A stretch of DNA of 64,000 nucleotides from Roseateles oligotrophus (GTDB taxonomy: Bacteria > Pseudomonadota > Gammaproteobacteria > Burkholderiales > Burkholderiaceae_C). The DNA is taken from positions 228,360 through 292,359 of the forward strand of contig NZ_JACHLP010000006.1 of assembly GCF_014204525.1 (NCBI RefSeq). The letters are read 5' to 3'. How positions within the stretch are numbered: position 1 is the stretch's first letter; each line of letters opens with the position of its first letter. The translations under genes were made by a program, and so were the position numbers. Under the pieces are notes generated by a model that was given only the letters and a program-made list of their open reading frames with translations, had not been told where the DNA came from and made no database searches. Below are positions 25,558 to 35,485 of this stretch, piece by piece.

Positions 25558-27714
25558 ATGTCGCACACTGCTCCTGGTCCGCGCTTCAAGTCCCATCCCG
25601 TCTCGATCGCATCGCTTGCCCTGCTGACATCGATCACCGCCACCGCCCAGAATGCTCCGCCGGCCGAGGATCCGGCCGCACTCCAGCGTGTCGTCGTCAC
25701 CGCGACGCGGGGCAATAAGGCCGTCGAGAAGATCCCGGGTGCCGTCACGGTCATCACCAAGCAGGAGCTCCAGGCCCAGACCCTGGTCGCCGAAGACCTG
25801 AGCCAGGTTCTGGCCGTGCTCGCACCTTCCTACGCGCCCTCGCGCCAGAAGCTGACGAGCTTCGGCGAATCGATGCGGGGCCGCACGGCCCTGCTGCTGT
25901 TTGACGGCGTGCCGCAAAGCAACCCCTTGCGCAATGGCGCGCGTGAAGGCTATTTCGCCGATCCCTCGCTGATCGAGCGCATCGAGGTGATCAGCGGCGC
26001 CTCGGCCGTGCAAGGCCTGGGTGCCACCGGCGGCATCATCAACTTCATCTCGCGCACGCCGCGTGAGGTGGGCACGCACCATCGTGTCGAACTCAAATAC
26101 GGCAGCCAAGGCCATGGCGGCGACGCGCTGTGGAAGGCCGGCTACACGCTGGAGCACAAGGGCGATTTCGATGCCTTGCTGCATCTGGGCGGTACTGTGC
26201 GCGGCGTTGGCGTTGATGGCAGCGGCCAGCGGCTGGGCCTGGAGGCGATCCAGGGCGATACGCAGGATTCGCGTGCCGGTGATGTTTTCCTCAAGCTCGG
26301 CCGCGATTTCGGCGCGCAGCGCCTGCAGTTCTCGCTGAACAAGTTCCGCATCGAGGGCGAGGGGGACTGGATGCCGGTCGCGGGCGACCGCAAGACCGGC
26401 CTGCCGACCGGGGCTGCACCGGGTACGCCGCCGGGCCAGCCACCGCGCAACGAGGTGCGCACGCTCTCGCTCGACTGGACCCATGCCGATCTCGCCGGCG
26501 GCCAGGCGCGTGCCCAGGTTTACAAGCAGGACTTCAGCGCGCTGTATGGGGCGACCGCCGCGACGACCTTCCAGGACGTTCGGCTGGCGCCGCAGGGCAA
26601 GCTGTTCGACCAGTCCGAGGTCGTGGCCGACAAGGCCGGTGTCAAGCTGAGCTGGGTGCGGCCCGATCTGTTCACCGAGGGGCTGGAGCTGACGACCGGC
26701 CTGGACTGGCTCAGCGACACCTCGCAGCAGCGCCTCGCGCTGAGCGATCGCAGCTGGGTGCCGCCCTTGAAGTTCCGCAGCACGGCGCCGTTCGCGCAGC
26801 TCGAGTATGAAATGGGCGCCTTCACGGTGCGCGGCGGCGCCCGCTTTGAGAGCGCCACGCTGGCCGTCGACAACTACCAGACCCTGGCCTTCTACAAGAA
26901 CACGGCCGTGCAGGGCGGCCAGCGCAGCTTCGACCAATGGGTCAAGAGCCTGGGCATGGTCTGGCGCTTGGGCGGCGGCTGGTCGAGCTTTGTGTCCTAT
27001 AACGAGGGCTTCGGCCTGCCGGACGTCGGCCTGGTGCTGCGCGCGGTCAGCACGCCCAATCAGTCGGTCGACAAGCTGATCTCGCTGGAGCCCGTCATCA
27101 CCGACAACCGCGAGATTGGCCTGGCCTGGCGCGGCACGCTCGGCAGTTTCTCGGCCTCGGTCTATCGCTCGCATTCCGATCTGGGCTCGCAGATCCGCGT
27201 CGATGCGGCGACCGGCGTCGGCTCGGTGCTGCGCGTGCCGGTCGATGTCGAGGGCTTCGAGTTCAGCGGCGAGCTGAAGCCGGCGCGCGACTGGACGCTG
27301 TCGGCCAGCTATGCGCGCACGCGCGGCACGACGGCCGCGCAGGCCGGTGCACCGCTCGACGTTACGCTCGGCGCGCGTTCGCAAGGGCCCGACAAGCTGG
27401 TGCTGGCCGCCACCTGGCAGTTCGCCGCCACCGGTCAGGCCAGGCTGCAGGCCACAAGGCTGCAGTCGCGCGACATCAATGTGGGCCGCACGGTCGGCAC
27501 GGCCAAGCTCGAGGAGCATTTCGAGGGCTATACCCTGGCCGACTTCAGCGCGAGCTATGGCACACGCTGGGGCGAGTTCGGCCTTGGCGTCGAGAATCTG
27601 TTGAACCGTCAGTACATCGGCTATTACGCGCAGTCCAACCCGGCCGGCAGCAATGACGATCTGTTCGCCGGCCGCGGCCGTACGCTGACCTTGAGCTGGC
27701 GCCGCAGTTTCTGA
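25558..27714 (+). CDS. TonB-dependent receptor, siderophore-type
   Basis: 718-aa outer-membrane receptor importing a ligand with TonB energy. Signal (PVSIASLALLTSITATAQ), a TonB-box-like RVVVTATR, plug domain with LLFDGVPQSNP and RIEVISGASAVQGLG...GGIINFISRTP, then a 22-strand barrel ending in SWRRSF. ATG 25558 is preferred to 25543, which would start directly on the palindrome and leave no leader. Followed after 8 bp by a PepSY protein, the usual partner of ferric-siderophore receptors. Ligand unknown; ferric siderophore is the best guess from the Fur-like site and partner. Confidence 0.9.
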   Translation: MSHTAPGPRFKSHPVSIASLALLTSITATAQNAPPAEDPAALQRVVVTATRGNKAVEKIPGAVTVITKQELQAQTLVAEDLSQVLAVLAPSYAPSRQKLTSFGESMRGRTALLLFDGVPQSNPLRNGAREGYFADPSLIERIEVISGASAVQGLGATGGIINFISRTPREVGTHHRVELKYGSQGHGGDALWKAGYTLEHKGDFDALLHLGGTVRGVGVDGSGQRLGLEAIQGDTQDSRAGDVFLKLGRDFGAQRLQFSLNKFRIEGEGDWMPVAGDRKTGLPTGAAPGTPPGQPPRNEVRTLSLDWTHADLAGGQARAQVYKQDFSALYGATAATTFQDVRLAPQGKLFDQSEVVADKAGVKLSWVRPDLFTEGLELTTGLDWLSDTSQQRLALSDRSWVPPLKFRSTAPFAQLEYEMGAFTVRGGARFESATLAVDNYQTLAFYKNTAVQGGQRSFDQWVKSLGMVWRLGGGWSSFVSYNEGFGLPDVGLVLRAVSTPNQSVDKLISLEPVITDNREIGLAWRGTLGSFSASVYRSHSDLGSQIRVDAATGVGSVLRVPVDVEGFEFSGELKPARDWTLSASYARTRGTTAAQAGAPLDVTLGARSQGPDKLVLAATWQFAATGQARLQATRLQSRDINVGRTVGTAKLEEHFEGYTLADFSASYGTRWGEFGLGVENLLNRQYIGYYAQSNPAGSNDDLFAGRGRTLTLSWRRSF

Positions 27715-27722
27715 GGATCGCC

Positions 27723-28799
27723 ATGGGCAGCAGACTTCGCCGCGGATGGTTGCGGCTGCACCGCTGGCTGGCGCTCACGCTGGGCCTGCCGCTGGCCGTG
27801 GTGGCCTTGCTCGGTGCGGTGTTGCTGGTGCTGAAACCGATCGATCACTGGCGCCACGCCGAGCTCTTCAGCGTTGCGCCGGGCCCGGCCGCCAGCGATC
27901 TGCTTGAGCGGGTGCGGCAGCGGCTCGGTGCCGAGTTCGGTCCGGGTGCCGCGCTGACCTTCAGGCTGCCGCGCCTGGCCGACGAAAGCCTGCGCGTCGC
28001 GGTGCGCGGCCCCTGGGATGGCACCATTTATCTCGACCCCCGCGATGCAAGCGAACTCGGGCGGCGCGGTGAACATGAGGGCGCGTTCAACCTGCTGTTC
28101 GAGATCCACAGCGCCTTGCTGCTGAACGAGACGGGCAAGCCGCTGCTGGCGCTGCTGGCACTCGCCTACCTCGTGCTGCTGATCGGCGGCCTGGTGCTTT
28201 GGTGGCCCAAGCGCTGGCGCCGGGCCCTGGTGCTGACGCTGGATCGCGGCGCGCTGCGTGCGCTGTTCGATCTGCACCGCGGCGGCGGCGCCCTGCTTGG
28301 CCTGCTGATCGGCGTGCCGGTGCTGAGCGGCGCCTATATGGCCTGGCGCCCCTTGTCGCAGGCCGTCACCACGCTGTCGGGCCAGCCAAGCACGGCGCCG
28401 CCGCGGCTGCCTGGCCTGGCGGCGGATGTGCAGGGCCCGCCGCTGGAGCTGGACGCCATGGTCAAGCTCGCGCGCGCAGGCTTCGCGGGCGCGCCGGTCG
28501 GCTATGTGCAACTGCCGGCCCACCCGGGCAAGCCGATCCGCGTGCGCCTGCGCCTGGCCGACGACCCTCATCCGAACGGTCTGAGCTCGGTATGGCTCCA
28601 CCCGCACAGCGGCAGGGTGCTGGCCGCGCATCGCTGGAGCGAGCTCGATCCCGGCGCCCGTGCCTATAGCGTGATCTACCCGCTGCACACCGGCGAATTG
28701 GGCGGCCTTGGGACGACCGTGCTGAACGGCCTGCTCGGGCTGGCGCTGGCCGGGCTGGGCGGCAGCGGGATTTACCTGTGGTGGAAGCGCCGCGGCTGA
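27723..28799 (+). CDS. PepSY-associated transmembrane protein (siderophore-reductase type)
   Basis: 358-aa inner-membrane protein with about four membrane helices: residues 15-39, a pair flanking LALAYLVLLIGGLVLWWPKRW near 135-165, one near 190-215, and LGLALAGLGGSGIYLWWKRRG at the end. Two PepSY-like periplasmic domains sit between. Histidines in the helices (LHRWLAL, FEIHSALL, FDLHRGG) could bind haem. Proteins of this type (FoxB/PiuB-like) accompany siderophore receptors and are linked to periplasmic iron reduction. Co-transcribed with the receptor. Confidence 0.85.
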   Translation: MGSRLRRGWLRLHRWLALTLGLPLAVVALLGAVLLVLKPIDHWRHAELFSVAPGPAASDLLERVRQRLGAEFGPGAALTFRLPRLADESLRVAVRGPWDGTIYLDPRDASELGRRGEHEGAFNLLFEIHSALLLNETGKPLLALLALAYLVLLIGGLVLWWPKRWRRALVLTLDRGALRALFDLHRGGGALLGLLIGVPVLSGAYMAWRPLSQAVTTLSGQPSTAPPRLPGLAADVQGPPLELDAMVKLARAGFAGAPVGYVQLPAHPGKPIRVRLRLADDPHPNGLSSVWLHPHSGRVLAAHRWSELDPGARAYSVIYPLHTGELGGLGTTVLNGLLGLALAGLGGSGIYLWWKRRG

Positions 28800-28921
28800 T
28801 CGGCTCCGCGGTGCAAGGGCTTTGTCCGGCGTCAAAGGCCGCGGCTTCATCCGCCGTCACACTGGCGGTGCGCGCTCGGGGCCAATCCTCGCCCAGGGCT
28901 GGCGAAATTCGGTGTGCCGAG

Positions 28922-29167
28922 ATGCTCGCAGTCAAACGTTTCCCCCTCAACCCCGCACGCCCCGAGCGCAATTGCTGGGGCTGCGACAGGTATTGCGCCT
29001 CGAATGCCATGGCCTGTGGCAATGGCTCGGATCGCACCCAGCATCCGGCCGAATTGTTTGGTCCCGACTGGAATGAATGGCAGCCTCCCTCGGCCATGCC
29101 GGCGGCCGAGAGCGACGCCCTGACCGCCTCCAGGTTCGATAGCCCGGGGCTTGCCGAGGCCGGCTGA
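28922..29167 (+). CDS. DUF3079 cysteine-rich small protein
   Basis: 81-aa protein with the DUF3079 core FPLNPARPERNCWGCDRYC...MACGNGSDRTQHPAELFGPDW. Four conserved cysteines plus the histidine suggest a zinc or other metal site. Function unknown. The start ATG 28922 gives the usual MxxKRFPxNP opening; the C-terminal extension after GPDW is longer than in typical members (about 70 aa). Confidence 0.85.
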   Translation: MLAVKRFPLNPARPERNCWGCDRYCASNAMACGNGSDRTQHPAELFGPDWNEWQPPSAMPAAESDALTASRFDSPGLAEAG

Positions 29168-29317
29168 GGGCGATTGACCCTGGGCCTGCAGGGCTGCCTC
29201 GCCCTGGTCACAATGCGGGGCCGTAGCCGTCCTGCCATCGGCATCGCAGAGTGCAAAGCAGGCGGCGCTTGTCCACCCTGCGTCGGCCCGGCGACGTGAA
29301 CTCCCTTCGCGACTTCC

Positions 29318-31492
29318 ATGGCTTTTTTGACGGCACGTTATTCACCCGAGCTGGTGACCGCCTCCTTATTGATTGCCAGCCTGGCTTCTTATGTGACCCT
29401 GGATCTGGCCAAGCGTGTGCGCTCGGTCGACGCCACCGCCGCCCGTACCTGGTGGCTGGGCGGTTCGGTGGCCATGGGCACAGGCATCTGGTCCATGCAT
29501 TTCGTTGGCATGTTTGCCTACACCCTGCCGATCGAGCTGGGCTACCGGGGCTTGCAGACCCTGCTGTCCTGGTTGGCCGCCGTGCTGGTCTCGGCCGTCG
29601 CCCTGGGCCTGGCCAGCCGTGGCCGGCTCAGCCTGGGCCGCCTGGCCGCCGGGGCTTTGAGCATGGGCCTGGGCATCTGTGCCATGCATTACATCGGCAT
29701 GGCGGCCCTGGACCTGTCCCCCGGCATTGTCTGGAACTGGCACTGGGTCGGGATCTCGGCCCTGATCGCCGTCGGTGCTTCGGCCGTGGCCTTGCTGATC
29801 TTTTTCTGGCTGCGCCAGGTCAGCAGCCGGCGCAGCGGGCTCTACCAAGGCCTGGCCGCCGTCGTGATGGGTCTGGCCATCAGCGGCATGCACTACTCGG
29901 GCATGGCGGCCGCCCAGTTCCCCGAGGGCACGGTCTGCCTCAGCGCCGATGAATTGCGGGGCGATGAACTCGGCGGCCTGGTGATGGCCGCAACCCTGCT
30001 GATGCTGGGCCTGACCCTGTTCACCTCGACCCTGGATGCGCGCGCGCAGAGCAAGGCGGTGCGCCTGAGCACCTCCTTGCAGGACGCCAACAAGCAGTTG
30101 CAATCGGCCAATGCCGAGCTGCGCCGGCGCGCTTTTCTGGACCCGCTGACCGATCTGCCCAACCGCCTGCTGTTTGAAGACAGGTTGCAACATGCCTTGA
30201 ACCGCAGCGGGCGTGAGGAGCAGCGCGCCGGCCCGCCCAATCGCATGGACCGGGTGGCCGTGCTGTGCATCGATCTGGACGGCTTCAAGCCGGTCAACGA
30301 TTCCTTTGGTCATGCGGCCGGCGACGAGGTCTTGCGCCAGGTGGCGCAGCGCCTGGCGGCCACGGCGCGCGAGCGCGACACGGTGGCGCGCATCGGCGGC
30401 GACGAGTTCGTGCTGCTGATGGAGGACGTGCCCAGCATGGCCGATTGCGCGGCCCTGGCCCTGCGCTTGCTGGCGGCCCTGGCCGAACCTATCGTGGTGC
30501 AGGGCCAGCCGCTGCAGATCTCGGGCTCGGTGGGCATTGCGGTCTTTCCCGACCATGGCGAGGCCCATAAGCTGATGGTGCAGGCCGATGCCGCCATGTA
30601 CTCGGCCAAGCGCGCGGGTGGCAATACCTATGCGGTGTTCGAGTCGCATATGGACGCCAATGCCCAGGAGCAGCTGAGCCTGCAACTGGCCTTGCGCCAG
30701 GCCATCGCGGGCGATGCGAGCGAGCAACTGGCGCTTTACTACCAGCCCAAGTTCGATGCCGCGCGCGGCCAGATCCGCGGCGCCGAGGCCTTGCTGCGCT
30801 GGCGCCACCCGGAGCGCGGCATGGTGGCGCCGGATGTGTTCATTCCCATCGCCGAGCGTTTCGGCCTGATCAATGAGCTGGGCAATTGGGTGATCGACGA
30901 GTCCTGCCGCCAGTTGCAGGCCTGGGAGTCGCAAGGCCTGCACATGCGCCTGTCCATCAATCTCTCGGTGCACCAGCTGCGCCAGCCTGATCTGGTGCAG
31001 CGCATAGGCCGGGCCTTGCAAAGCCATGGCATCGCGCCGGATCGCCTGCTGTGCGAGATCACCGAGTCGGTGGCGATGGAGGACATCAAGACCACGCAGC
31101 GGGCGTTCGAAGGCCTCGGTCGCCTGGGCGTCTTTTTGTCCATCGACGACTTCGGCACCGGCTATTCCAGCCTGAGCTATCTGCGCCAGCTGCCGGCCCG
31201 CCAGCTCAAGATCGACCGCAGCTTCATCCAGGACCTGGAACTGAGCCTGGATGCCCGGGCGGTGGTGGACGGCGTCATCAAGCTGGCCCATGCCCTGGGT
31301 CTCAATGTGGTGGCCGAGGGCGTGGAAACCGAGGCCCAGCGCGACATCCTGGTCGGCCTCAGCTGCAATGAGTTGCAGGGTTATTTATTCGCCAAGCCCA
31401 TGCCCGCCGACGATTTGTCGGATTGGGCGCGCGGCCAGGGGCCGGTCGGCGGGGCCGAGTTCTCGCCCTCGATCTACGAGGGCCGGATTTGA
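29318..31492 (+). CDS. MHYT-GGDEF-EAL membrane protein (c-di-GMP turnover)
   Basis: 724-aa sensor enzyme. Seven hydrophobic helices (residues 1-240) carry three MHYT-type motifs: MHFVGM, MHYIGM and MHYSGM, thought to bind copper or sense a diatomic gas or redox state. The GGDEF domain (about 270-440) keeps GGDEF intact. The EAL domain (about 460-715) has EALLRW, ITESVAMED, DDFGTGYSSL, LKIDRSF and AEGVET. Both making and breaking c-di-GMP are possible; which dominates cannot be read. Monocistronic and next to the iron genes. Confidence 0.92.
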   Translation: MAFLTARYSPELVTASLLIASLASYVTLDLAKRVRSVDATAARTWWLGGSVAMGTGIWSMHFVGMFAYTLPIELGYRGLQTLLSWLAAVLVSAVALGLASRGRLSLGRLAAGALSMGLGICAMHYIGMAALDLSPGIVWNWHWVGISALIAVGASAVALLIFFWLRQVSSRRSGLYQGLAAVVMGLAISGMHYSGMAAAQFPEGTVCLSADELRGDELGGLVMAATLLMLGLTLFTSTLDARAQSKAVRLSTSLQDANKQLQSANAELRRRAFLDPLTDLPNRLLFEDRLQHALNRSGREEQRAGPPNRMDRVAVLCIDLDGFKPVNDSFGHAAGDEVLRQVAQRLAATARERDTVARIGGDEFVLLMEDVPSMADCAALALRLLAALAEPIVVQGQPLQISGSVGIAVFPDHGEAHKLMVQADAAMYSAKRAGGNTYAVFESHMDANAQEQLSLQLALRQAIAGDASEQLALYYQPKFDAARGQIRGAEALLRWRHPERGMVAPDVFIPIAERFGLINELGNWVIDESCRQLQAWESQGLHMRLSINLSVHQLRQPDLVQRIGRALQSHGIAPDRLLCEITESVAMEDIKTTQRAFEGLGRLGVFLSIDDFGTGYSSLSYLRQLPARQLKIDRSFIQDLELSLDARAVVDGVIKLAHALGLNVVAEGVETEAQRDILVGLSCNELQGYLFAKPMPADDLSDWARGQGPVGGAEFSPSIYEGRI

Positions 31493-31592
31493 TCTAGGGC
31501 CCATTGCCGTAGCGCTAACAGGCCCCAGGGTCGGGTGAGTGGCCAAGGCGTTGGAAAAAAACATCAAATTCCAGGCTTTGCGGATATTCAAT

Positions 31593-31611
31593 AATGAGAA
31601 CCATTATCATT
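31593..31611. promoter_or_regulatory. Fur box upstream of the Fiu-like operon
   Basis: AATGAGAACCATTATCATT, about 85 bp before the receptor start. The 19-mer ending at 31608 matches the E. coli Fur consensus at 16 of 19 positions by hand alignment. It predicts iron-repressed expression of the seven-gene cluster that follows. Confidence 0.85.
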
Positions 31612-31695
31612 CGCGCTCCATAAGCTGCCAAGGTCGTCCCCAGGCGTGAGCTTTGTTTCGCTCATATGGCTTGAACAAATCCCCTGGAGAAAACC

Positions 31696-34089
31696 GTGTC
31701 CTTTATCAAGAGCCGCAAGCATGCGGCAGCCCAAACTCGTTCCACCGCCAGCGCCGCCACGGCTCTGGGCAGCCTGCTGGCGCTGAGCCTGCCCATGGCC
31801 GCCCTGGCCCAGCAAGAGGCCGCGCCCAAGGCCGCCGAGGCCTTGCCCGTGGTGAAGGCCAAGGCCAGCGCCGTGCAGGACAACGCCTTCAAGGCCGAGA
31901 CCCTGTCCAGCCCCAAGTTCGTCAAGCCCTTGGTGGACACGCCCCAGACCATCACCGTGATCAACAAGGAGTTGATCCAGCAGCAGGCCACCACCACGCT
32001 CAGCGAGGCCATGCGCAACACCCCCGGCGTGACCTTCACCCTGGGTGAGAACGGCAATACCTCCACCGGCGACACGATTTATATGCGCGGCTTCGATGCC
32101 AGCACCAGCATCTTTGTGGACGGTGTGCGCGATCTGGGTGGCATCACCCGCGACACCTTCAACACCGAGGCGGTGGAAGTGGTGAAGGGCCCGTCCGGCG
32201 CCGACAACGGCCGCGGCAACCCCAATGGCTATGTGAACCTGGCCAGCAAGAAGGCCCAGCTGCGCAATTTCTCCGACGCCAGCCTGCTGGTGGCCAGCGC
32301 CAGCCGCGTGCGCGCCAGCGTTGACCTGAACCAGAAGCTGGACATCGGCCTGCCCGGCGCCGCCCTGCGTTTCAACGCCTTCACCGACCGCGGCGACGTG
32401 GTGGGCCGCGACGTGGTGAACAACAGGCGCTGGGGTATCGCCCCCACGCTGACCCTGGGCCTGGGCACGGCCACCCGCGCCACCCTGAGCTACCAGCACG
32501 TCGAGCAGGACAGCCTGCCCGACGGCGGCTTGCCCGCCATCGGCCGCATGGGCTGGAACAGCTATCCCGTCTACGCCACGGTGGCCGATGCCAGCGCCAA
32601 TCCCGCCAAAAACCCGGTGCTGGTGAGCAATATCCGGCCCGTGGACACCAGCCGTTTCTACGGCAGCAAGACGGACTACGACCGCGTGCAGGCCGATATG
32701 TTCAGCGTCTTCCTGGAGCATGATTTCGCGCCCGGCATCACTGTGCGCAACACCAGCCGCTTCGGCCTGAACCGCCAGCAACTGGAGAACAGCAATGTGG
32801 TGATCGGCACCGGCACCTCGGCCATCGTTGGCGACGCCAGCAAGCCCGAGACCTGGACCGTGCGCCGCAACCGCTTCGGCAAGGACCAGCGCAACCAGAT
32901 CCTCGTCAACCAGACCAATCTGAGCGCCGCCTTCGGCCTGTTCGGCCTGCGCCACAGCCTCAGCACCGGCCTGGAGCTGGCGCATGAGGAGCAGGACAAC
33001 CGTGCCTTCACGCATACCGCCGCCGATCAGCAGCGCGCCAATCTGTATGCGCCAAGCACGGGCGACAAGTTCGCCGCCATCACCGCCACCGGTGCCAGCA
33101 CCAGCGGCAACACCACGACGGCGGCGGTCTATGCCTTCGACACCATCGACATCAACAAGAGCCTGCAGCTCAGCGCCGGCCTGCGCTACGAGCGCTACCG
33201 CACCGAAGCCACCAGCATCCCGGTGACGGCCGTGCCGCCCGCCACGCAGGCGGTGGCCACCCTGCTGAGCAAGTCCGACAGCCTGCTCAGCGGCAAGCTG
33301 GGCCTGCTCTACAAGCCCACCGAGGCCGGCAGCGTCTACATCTCCTACGCCACCTCGCAAAAGCCGCCGGGCAGCGACAACTTCGTCCTCAACGCTGGCG
33401 CCCCCGGCAGCAATGGCGCACTCAATATCAACAGCAGCAGCCTGGACCCGCAGCAAGCCCAGACGATGGAACTGGGCACCAAGTGGCAGTTGTTCGACAA
33501 CCAGATGCTGGTCAGCGCCGCCGTCTTCAACTCGGTCAACAAGAACGAGCTGGCGCGCCAGGACCCCAGCACCGGTGAGGTGACCCAGTACGGCAAGAAG
33601 ACCGTCAAGGGTCTGGAGCTGGCCGCCGCCGGTGCCATCAGCAACGATCTGCAGCTCAATGCCGGCCTGCTGTGGATGGACAGCGAGTTCACCCAGGCCG
33701 CCTTCGTGGCCCCTGGTGGCGTGGACAGCCAGACCGGTGCCAGCCTGGTCTTCTCGCCCCGCCTGAGCTTCAGCTCCTGGATCAATTACAAGCTGAGCGA
33801 AGGTCCGCTCAAGGGCTTGGGTCTGGGCTTCGGTGCCCGCTACATCGCCAGCCAGACCACCCAGGTCAATAACGGCGCCGTGGCCTACACCGGCGGCATG
33901 CCCGAGCTGCCCAGCTACTGGGTGATGGACGCGATGGCCTCGTACGAGATCAACAAGAACGTCGGCCTGCAGTTCAATGCCAACAATCTGGCGGACCAGT
34001 TCTACATCGCCAGCTCCAACGGCAAGGGCGGCCGCTACACCGTGGGCCAGGGTCGCAATCTGAGCCTGTCTTTGAACCTGAAGTTCTAA
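31696..34089 (+). CDS. fiu: TonB-dependent catecholate siderophore receptor (Fiu-like)
   Basis: 797-aa outer-membrane receptor of the TonB-siderophore family (TIGR01783 type). Signal ends near PMAALAQQ. Plug motifs are typical: LVDTPQTITVINKELI, AMRNTPGVTF, IYMRGFDASTSIFVDGVRDLG and VEVVKGPSGADNGRG. The barrel ends LSLSLNLKF. It starts at GTG 31696 behind GGAG at 31685-31688. Close relatives import ferric catecholates and breakdown products. It sits under a Fur box and is followed by piuC, the usual Fiu partner. Confidence 0.9.
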   Translation: MSFIKSRKHAAAQTRSTASAATALGSLLALSLPMAALAQQEAAPKAAEALPVVKAKASAVQDNAFKAETLSSPKFVKPLVDTPQTITVINKELIQQQATTTLSEAMRNTPGVTFTLGENGNTSTGDTIYMRGFDASTSIFVDGVRDLGGITRDTFNTEAVEVVKGPSGADNGRGNPNGYVNLASKKAQLRNFSDASLLVASASRVRASVDLNQKLDIGLPGAALRFNAFTDRGDVVGRDVVNNRRWGIAPTLTLGLGTATRATLSYQHVEQDSLPDGGLPAIGRMGWNSYPVYATVADASANPAKNPVLVSNIRPVDTSRFYGSKTDYDRVQADMFSVFLEHDFAPGITVRNTSRFGLNRQQLENSNVVIGTGTSAIVGDASKPETWTVRRNRFGKDQRNQILVNQTNLSAAFGLFGLRHSLSTGLELAHEEQDNRAFTHTAADQQRANLYAPSTGDKFAAITATGASTSGNTTTAAVYAFDTIDINKSLQLSAGLRYERYRTEATSIPVTAVPPATQAVATLLSKSDSLLSGKLGLLYKPTEAGSVYISYATSQKPPGSDNFVLNAGAPGSNGALNINSSSLDPQQAQTMELGTKWQLFDNQMLVSAAVFNSVNKNELARQDPSTGEVTQYGKKTVKGLELAAAGAISNDLQLNAGLLWMDSEFTQAAFVAPGGVDSQTGASLVFSPRLSFSSWINYKLSEGPLKGLGLGFGARYIASQTTQVNNGAVAYTGGMPELPSYWVMDAMASYEINKNVGLQFNANNLADQFYIASSNGKGGRYTVGQGRNLSLSLNLKF

Positions 34090-34120
34090 TTTTCAATACC
34101 CACTGACCTAGAGAAGCCCC

Positions 34121-34144
34121 GGCCCCGCTCGCAAGACCGGGGCC
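34121..34144 (+). terminator. Hairpin between receptor and piuC, possible attenuator
   Basis: GGCCCCG (34121-34127) pairs with CGGGGCC (34138-34144), followed by TTCC. No long U-tract follows, so it may only stabilise or attenuate the receptor message relative to downstream genes. Confidence 0.4.
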
Positions 34145-34154
34145 TTCCATCATC

Positions 34155-34838
34155 ATGTTGCTCCATGTACCGGGCATCCTCAGCCCCGATGAGGTCCAGA
34201 CCTTCCGCCAGCGCCTGCAAGACGAGGGCGAATGGGGCGATGGCCGTGCCACCGTGGGCTCGCAAGGCGCCCAGGTCAAGCGCAACCGCCAGCTGCGGCC
34301 CGACTCGCCGCTGTCCGCGGAGCTGGGCGCGCTGATCCAGCAAAAGCTGCGTGCCAACCCCCTGTTCTTCTCCGCCGCCCTGCCGCTGCGCATCCTGCCG
34401 CCCTTGTTCAACTGCTATGCCGGTGGCGAGCATTACGGCCTGCATGTGGACGGCGCGGTGATGAGCCAGCGCGGCAGCGAGCAGCCGCTGCGCAGCGACG
34501 TCTCCAGCACGCTCTTTCTGTGCGAGCCCGAGGACTACGAGGGCGGCGAGCTGGTGGTCAAGGACACCTATGGCGAGCACGAGGTCAAGCTGCCCGCCGG
34601 CGACCTCGTGCTCTACCCCTCTTCCAGCCTGCACCAGGTCATGCCGGTGACGGCGGGTGTGCGCGTCTGCGCCTTCTTCTGGAGCCAGAGCATGGTGCGC
34701 GACGACGGCCGCCGCGCCATGTTGTTCGAGCTGGACCAGACCATCCAGCGCCTGCGCGCCAGCCTGGGCGAGACGCCCGACACCGTGGCCCTGGCCGGCC
34801 ACTACCACAACCTCCTGCGCCAATGGGCGGAGCTCTGA
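34155..34838 (+). CDS. piuC: PKHD-type Fe(II)/2-oxoglutarate hydroxylase PiuC
   Basis: 227-aa dioxygenase. The iron triad is visible: His97 and Asp99 in [10 protein letters not shown], and His160 in SSSLHQVMP; Arg170 in GVRVCAFFW should hold 2-oxoglutarate. Length is that of the YbiX/PiuC family, which is found next to Fiu-type receptors and is iron-regulated. Its substrate, perhaps a siderophore, is not established. It overlaps the following PepSY gene by 16 bp. Confidence 0.9.
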   Translation: MLLHVPGILSPDEVQTFRQRLQDEGEWGDGRATVGSQGAQVKRNRQLRPDSPLSAELGALIQQKLRANPLFFSAALPLRILPPLFNCYAGGEHYGLHVDGAVMSQRGSEQPLRSDVSSTLFLCEPEDYEGGELVVKDTYGEHEVKLPAGDLVLYPSSSLHQVMPVTAGVRVCAFFWSQSMVRDDGRRAMLFELDQTIQRLRASLGETPDTVALAGHYHNLLRQWAEL

Positions 34839-35461
34839 GCCCGGCCGAGGCCGCGCTCAAGCGCTCGGCCTGGCTCAAGACCCTGCTGCAATGGCATTGG
34901 ATCAGCTCGGCCATCTGCCTGGTGGCCCTGGTCTTGTTCAGCCTCACCGGCATCACGCTCAATAACGCCGGCCTGTTCGAGTCCAAGGCCAAGGTCCAGC
35001 GCCTCGATGCCCAGCTGCCCGAGCGCCTGCGCGCCCAGCTGCAGGCCGCCGGCCCCGCAGGCCCACCCAGCCTGCCCGCCGAGGTGGCGGCTTGGCTGGA
35101 AGACCTCTGGGCCCTGGAACTGGCCGGCCGCGTGGTGGAGTGGTCCGGCGACGAAGCCTATCTGGCCATGCCCCGGCCCGGTGGCGACGCCTGGCTGCGC
35201 ATCGACCTGGCCAGCGGCGCCGCCGAGGCCGAGCTGAGCGACCGTGGCTGGGTGGCGTATTTCAACGACCTGCACAAGGGCCGCCATGCCGGCCGCGTGT
35301 GGAGCTGGTTCCTGGACCTCTTTGCCGGCGCCTGCCTGCTGTTTGCGCTGACCGGTTTGTGGATCCTGAAGCTGCATGCCCTCAAGCGCCCCAGCACCTG
35401 GCCCATGGTGGCCCTGGGCCTGCTGCTGCCTTTGCTGCTGCTTCTTTTGTTTGTGCACTGA
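34823..35461 (+). CDS. PepSY-associated TM protein (short PiuB-like)
   Basis: 212-aa inner-membrane protein. TM1 at about residues 22-45 ([19 protein letters not shown]), a periplasmic PepSY-like domain, then two helices ([15 protein letters not shown] and [16 protein letters not shown]). Histidines at HW, near DLHKGRH and in LKLHAL could ligate haem. In this cluster it is the candidate to carry electrons across the membrane between the flavodoxin reductase and the flavinylated DUF2271 protein; that role is inference from context. Confidence 0.82.
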   Translation: MGGALSPAEAALKRSAWLKTLLQWHWISSAICLVALVLFSLTGITLNNAGLFESKAKVQRLDAQLPERLRAQLQAAGPAGPPSLPAEVAAWLEDLWALELAGRVVEWSGDEAYLAMPRPGGDAWLRIDLASGAAEAELSDRGWVAYFNDLHKGRHAGRVWSWFLDLFAGACLLFALTGLWILKLHALKRPSTWPMVALGLLLPLLLLLLFVH

Positions 35462-35485
35462 TTTGTTTGTGAGGAATTGATTGCC

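Noticed and set aside
29366..31291. 641-codon minus-strand frame opposite the MHYT-GGDEF-EAL gene
   Set aside because: Shadow of a strongly supported gene.
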